This document shows, piece after piece, positions 59,954-64,000 of a DNA stretch of 64,000 bases (the first letter of the stretch is position 1; every line of letters starts with the position of its first letter). The notes beneath the pieces are model-generated. The model was not told where the DNA came from. It did not search any database and saw nothing but the letters and a program-made list of their open reading frames with translations. The stretch comes from Mrakia gelida (taxonomy: Eukaryota; Basidiomycota; Tremellomycetes; Cystofilobasidiales; Mrakiaceae). The stretch covers positions 682,001 to 746,000 of the forward strand of contig BRON01000006.1 in assembly GCA_024345305.1 (NCBI GenBank), read 5' to 3'. Made by a program: the position numbers and the translations under genes.

Positions 59954-61049
59954 CTAAGCCGTCCTCAAGATCAAATGCACTCCACTATCGGTCTCCACGA
60001 TGTCGCTCATCTGTCCGACCTTGAGCTTGAAGGTAGCGTCCTCGAAGGGTTTCTGCATCTGACCTCGAGTGAAGAAGCCTAGGTCGCCTTTGGCGGTGTG
60101 GGAGGAGCAGTGGGATTCGGTGGAGGCTGGAGATTGGGTGAGGTTGGATGGTGGTGAGGGAGAGGGGGAGGAGGGGGAAGACGGAGGGAGGGGGGGAGGG
60201 TGGGTGTTAGCGTGAGAGAGGGAGAGGGAGATGGAGCGAGGGAGATGGGGAACGACGAGAAACGGAAACGGCGGAAACGCACCGAGAGAAGGGAAGAGCG
60301 AAGGGTCTTGGAGGATGGCTTGACGGTGCTGTTCGATGAGGGTTCGAGCTTCTTCTTTGGTTCGAGTGATGTTGGGCTGAGGGAGAGGAAGAGATGGGGA
60401 GGAGTTGAGTCAGCTTGGGGAGCAACGACATCGGACAAGGTGCTTCTTCCCAGCCAGCCAAGGCATGGGAAGGAAGATAAGATCTCCCTCTCCCCTCCCA
60501 AGCAGACAAGACGGGTTGGATTCGAGTAGGACGACAAGAAAGACAGAAAACCAAACAAGGGCTGACGTCCAACTCGCTTGCTCGCTCGCTCGAAGCTCAA
60601 CCCTTCGCCCTCCTTCTCTCCCTTCCATCCCTCCCTCTTCCTTCCCAACCCCGCCCCCAAGACCAAATGACGGAACGAGAACCTGCACTCACCTCCTTCC
60701 AACTACTAGGTCTCCTACTCCCAGCATGCTTGATCAACAGATGGCTAGCTCGAACCTTCTCCGGTCCCACCGCTCCTCCTCCGTTTCCTCCTCCTGCTGA
60801 AGCTGAACCGAGATACTTCTCCGCTCCGGGCAGACGAGCGATCTGTTCGGGGGAGAGACCTTCGGGGGCTTCCCATACTGATACGCCGGTGGAGGGAGAG
60901 TAGAAGTAAGGGAGAGCTTTGGATTTGGAGAAGCGAACTTCGAGATCGGAGGGGGGAGTAGACTGAAGACGGGGATAGATGGAAGGGGGTCAGTACGGGA
61001 GGATCGTGGGATAGGGGAGAGGGGAGGGGGGAGGGAGTGAGCGTACCAT
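59954..61049 (-). CDS. ESS1: Peptidyl-prolyl isomerase Ess1/Pin1 (parvulin with WW-like domain)
   Basis: Isomerises phospho-Ser/Thr-Pro bonds, notably in the RNA polymerase II tail. The coding region starts with an exon that contributes only the ATG (61049-61047), followed by an intron with GTACGC. The next exon begins [20 protein letters not shown] and [20 protein letters not shown]. This is the WW domain: the second Trp is present, while the first Trp expected before the Arg-x-Ser run is absent. After a Gly-rich linker the parvulin domain has [20 protein letters not shown] (catalytic His), the TKEEARTIEQHR helix, [20 protein letters not shown] and [20 protein letters not shown] (second His). 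The stop follows ILRTA at 59954. It shares the divergent promoter with SAR1. Confidence 0.94.
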
Positions 61050-61404
61050 GATGATGGATGGGTTGAGTGAAAGGGATGGGAAGGAGGAGAGAAGGGAGAG
61101 ATGGTTCTCGTTGGTGGTCAGAAGATGAGGCGAGCGACCGTTCGGTCTTGCTTTCTTGCAGCCCTTGACGACCAGATATAGATCTCAGAGAAACGAGAAT
61201 CCCAGACTTTTGAACCTCAAATCTTCCAAAGTCAACACCCGGCACCTCTCCGAGCCAAGAAAAAGGCTGAAAAAGACGGACAGACGATCGATATGGCCTC
61301 GCCACTGCCTCGCCCTCGCCTCGCACGCTGCTGGCTTTCAGCTGAGCTCCTCCTTCTCCTTCTCTTCTCCTTCCTCCCACCCACGACCCTCCACCCTTCT
61401 CACC
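61050..61404. promoter_or_regulatory. Divergent promoter ESS1 / SAR1
   Basis: 355 bases between start codons. AT-richer sequence at 61155-61230 is the likely core. A pyrimidine-rich tract (61330-61400) precedes SAR1. Confidence 0.5.
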
Positions 61405-62981
61405 ATGTTCATCATCGTCAGTCCCTCCCTATCCTCTCCCTCTTCCCCATCTCTACTGACCTTGGTTTGTGTCGTTTGTTCAGAACTGGTTCTACGACAT
61501 TCTCACCCAACTTGGTTCGCTCCCTCTCCTCCTCCTTCTTCCTTCACCTTCCTTCCCTCCCTCCCTCTCTTGCGCCCTCCCCTCGCTGATGTCTTCTTCT
61601 CTGATGATCTGGGATGTTTTCAGGGTTGATGAACAAGAACGCCAAGATTCTTTTCCTTGGACTCGATAACGCTGGAAAGACGGTACGTTCCCTTCTTTAG
61701 AACCATCTCTCCTTCTCTCGCGTCGTTCGACGTCACCTTCAACCCTCCGCCTCCCTCTCATCACCCTCCATCTCGTCCTCAGCTCCACTCGCCGCCTTCT
61801 GCTTCGATGAGCTGACTCTCTAGGCACCCTTGCTCTCTTTCTCCTCTGGTCTCGTTCCTCTCAGACTCTGCTCCACATGCTCAAGAACGACCGACTCGCG
61901 ACCTTGCAACCTACCCTTCACCCTAGTCAGCTCCCCTCCCACCCTTCCTTCTTCCACGTCCCTCCTTCTGACCCTCTTCCGCCTCCCTCTTCCGCTCCCT
62001 CAGCATCCGAGGAGCTCGCTATCGGAAACGTCAAGTTCACCACCTACGATCTCGGAGGACATCAACAGGGTCAGTCCTCTCCTCCCTCCCTCCCTTCGCT
62101 CCCTCCTCGCGCCTCCTCCTCCTTGTCCCTTCCACGTCGGTCGCCCCTCTCCTTCTCCCAGACTGACACGTCCACTTCCACGCTCTTGGTGACGTCCAGC
62201 TCGTCGTCTGTGGAGGGATTACTTCCCTGAGGTCGATGGAATCGTCTTCCTGGTCGACTCAGCGGATACCGATCGACTTCCAGAGTCTAAGGCTGAGCTC
62301 GACGCTTTGCTTTCTATCGAGGAGTTGTCCAAGGTCAGTAGATCTTCTTCTCGCTTTCTGTGCTGGCTGTTCCACGCGTGTACCTCGTCGTGGACTGGTC
62401 ACTCAAGGAAAATGAAGGAGCCTTCGAAGTCTTAGAGCGAGCGAGCACTCCAAAACGAAAGCTGACCTCGCTCCCCTTCCTCCTTCCTTCCTCCCCTCCT
62501 CCGTCTCGTCTCCTTTCCCATCTCAAACCACCACACCACACCCCATCTCCACACGCTCCTCCGTTCTCCCATCTTCCACCCAAACTGTCGCGCGAACACA
62601 GGTCCCCTTCCTCATCCTCGGAAACAAGATCGACGCTCCCGGAGCCGTCTCGGAAGACGAGCTTCGACACACCCTCGGACTTTACCAGACCACCGGCAAG
62701 GGATTGAAGGTCCCTCTTTCGGAGAACATCCGACCTATCGAGATCTTCATGTGCTCGGTGGTCATGAGGCAGGGTTACGGAGAAGGGTTCAGATGGGTGA
62801 GTCTGCGAGCAACGCGAACGAAGCGAAGGGTCAACTCAGAGGGAGGGAGGGTTTGGGTATTCAGCTTGGGTTGTTGGGTTGGGTGAGGTGGGACATAAAG
62901 ACTGACCTTAATCGCTTTCCATCTTGCTTTGCCATCTCCGCTCTTGTCTCGTATCGAATACGAATCTAGGTGTCGCAATAG
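61405..62981 (+). CDS. SAR1: COPII small GTPase Sar1
   Basis: Arf-family GTPase that starts COPII coat assembly at ER exit sites. Exon 1 is only MFII, and the next exon continues [11 protein letters not shown], the amphipathic membrane-inserting helix. Then come [14 protein letters not shown] (P-loop), [39 protein letters not shown] (switch II DxxG), [40 protein letters not shown] (NKxD base recognition) and [20 protein letters not shown]. The last exon adds Val-Ser-Gln and stops at 62981. At about 190 residues it matches the family. Several introns use GTCAGT or GTCAGC donors instead of GTGAGT. It is a single-copy essential gene in yeasts. Confidence 0.97.
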
Positions 62982-64000
62982 TTCGTCCTCAACTCGTTCC
63001 TCTCCCTCCCCCCCTCCCTCCTGCTCTTCTCCCCTCTTTTTCTCAAACGCTAACACCCCTCGACCTTTCGCTCGCTCGCTTGCTACCACAGCATGAACTA
63101 AACGACTCGCCTCAACTCAAACGAACCGAACTGAAATGGAATTCGAACGACGGAGGAAGGAGGTGACATGCGTCGCCTTGTGCGTTTCGCGTTGGAGGCA
63201 GAGAGGGGTCGGGGAGGGAGGGAGATTTGGTGGCAGCGGCGATGGTGGTGGCAGTAGTCTGGTAGTGAAGATGAAGATGAAGGATTGATTCTCGTCTCAA
63301 GGGAGGAGAACGAGGAGAGGGGAAAAGGCGAGGAGACCGCGTCGCACGAACTCGCTCTCGGCTCCTCGTCCTCCCTTCCGAGAACGTGAGAGCCACGTAA
63401 AGTTCCTGCGTCATGATCATCCTGGACACGCGTCAAAGGTGTGCAGATCTTTCGACGTCGACGTCGACAATTTCGTGAGTCGTGACGACTGACGAGCGTC
63501 GAAAGAAACGCGTCAAGGTTTGGTTCGTCCTTCTTTGCTCTTTTCCTTTCTTGTTTCAGCAGTTTGGTCTATCCATCTGAAACCACATCCTTCAAGCAAG
63601 CAAGGAAGTCTCCCTCGCGGGATGGTCAGCTCGGTGAAGAGATTAGGGGGAGGGTTGGTGAGGAGAGAAGACGGTGCGGGTGAGTGAGCCTGAGTGAGCG
63701 AGTTTCAAAGCGAGGGAAGGGGCGCAGAGAGAGGAGGAGCAGAGGGTGTCTGGGCGGGCAGAGGAGATGAATCGTGAGAGGTAGGTTTGTTGGGTAGGGT
63801 GGTGGTGCAGGAGAACTGAAGAAGGAAAACTAGGGAGAACGAGGTCCGAAGCCGTCGCACGATCAACGGACGGATCGACGACGCACTGGAGGAGGACTGG
63901 TGGAGTGGGGGTATCTCTGACGTGAGCGGGGAGAGCGAAGAGTCTGTGAGGGACTGGTGGTGGAAGAGAAGGGTGTTGGACTGGAGGTCGGGGAGGGGGG
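62982..64000. other. SAR1 3' flank with one intron-like segment; no gene assigned
   Basis: No protein-like frame. On the plus strand an intron-like segment at 63475-63559 has GTGAGT, a CTGAC branch site and a CAG end. It follows a GTCGACGTCGAC palindromic stretch. It may belong to a SAR1 3' UTR, an unannotated RNA or the next gene beyond the window. Confidence 0.4.

Noticed and set aside
1..64000. tRNA, rRNA, transposon, CRISPR or viral sequences
   Set aside because: I saw no cloverleaf with A/B boxes, no rRNA core sequence, no transposase or reverse-transcriptase motif, no terminal repeats and no spaced direct repeats. The scan was by eye, so a small tRNA could have been missed; tRNAscan-SE would settle it.

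Overview
The window looks like nuclear DNA of an intron-dense, GC-rich basidiomycete, most likely a Pucciniomycotina yeast of the Microbotryomycetes type (Rhodotorula/Sporobolomyces-like). This placement is an inference. It rests on gene content (Wss1, Sen54, Eos1, Fmp25, Rai1, Pex13), on many short introns of about 50-100 bases with GTGAGT-type donors and a near-invariant CTGAC branch site, and on compact intergenic gaps. I saw no rRNA, tRNA, transposon, CRISPR array or viral element. Gene models were spliced by eye, so outer ends are better supported than internal junctions.

Layout: 1-6.2 kb is a minus-strand run: a DUF1996 secreted protein (partial, leaving the window), a Gfo/Idh/MocA dihydrodiol/xylose dehydrogenase with a GC-AG first intron, and the Rai1/DXO decapping enzyme. 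At 6.5-19.3 kb two large, unrecognised proline-rich proteins face each other (plus 6520-11540, minus 13947-19330). Between them lies the DNA-protein-crosslink protease Wss1. Both large proteins carry many copies of a short P-x-S/A-F-L motif, and the second also contains a tandem exon-intron duplication.

At 20-32.7 kb are mitochondrial Fmp25 (RCC1 fold), the APC/C activator Cdc20 (minus), tRNA-splicing endonuclease subunit Sen54 sharing a short divergent promoter with Cdc20, and the ER N-glycosylation protein Eos1. At 33-47 kb are a homeodomain-like factor, a PRA1/Yip3 Rab-acceptor, a full-size ABCG transporter (minus) and a proline-rich unknown (minus).

At 47-63 kb are the Arp2/3 subunit Arc40/ARPC1, a PPR-like mitochondrial candidate, a second homeodomain-like factor paralogous to the one at 33 kb, a bZIP factor whose basic region is split by a 13-base microexon, the peroxisomal import protein Pex13, the prolyl isomerase Ess1/Pin1 and the COPII GTPase Sar1. 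The last kilobase has no gene I can support.

Most genes are unrelated housekeeping functions, not a pathway cluster. The least explained content is the pair of P-x-S/A-F-L repeat proteins flanking Wss1, and the pair of linked homeodomain-like genes that both lack the invariant recognition-helix Asn.
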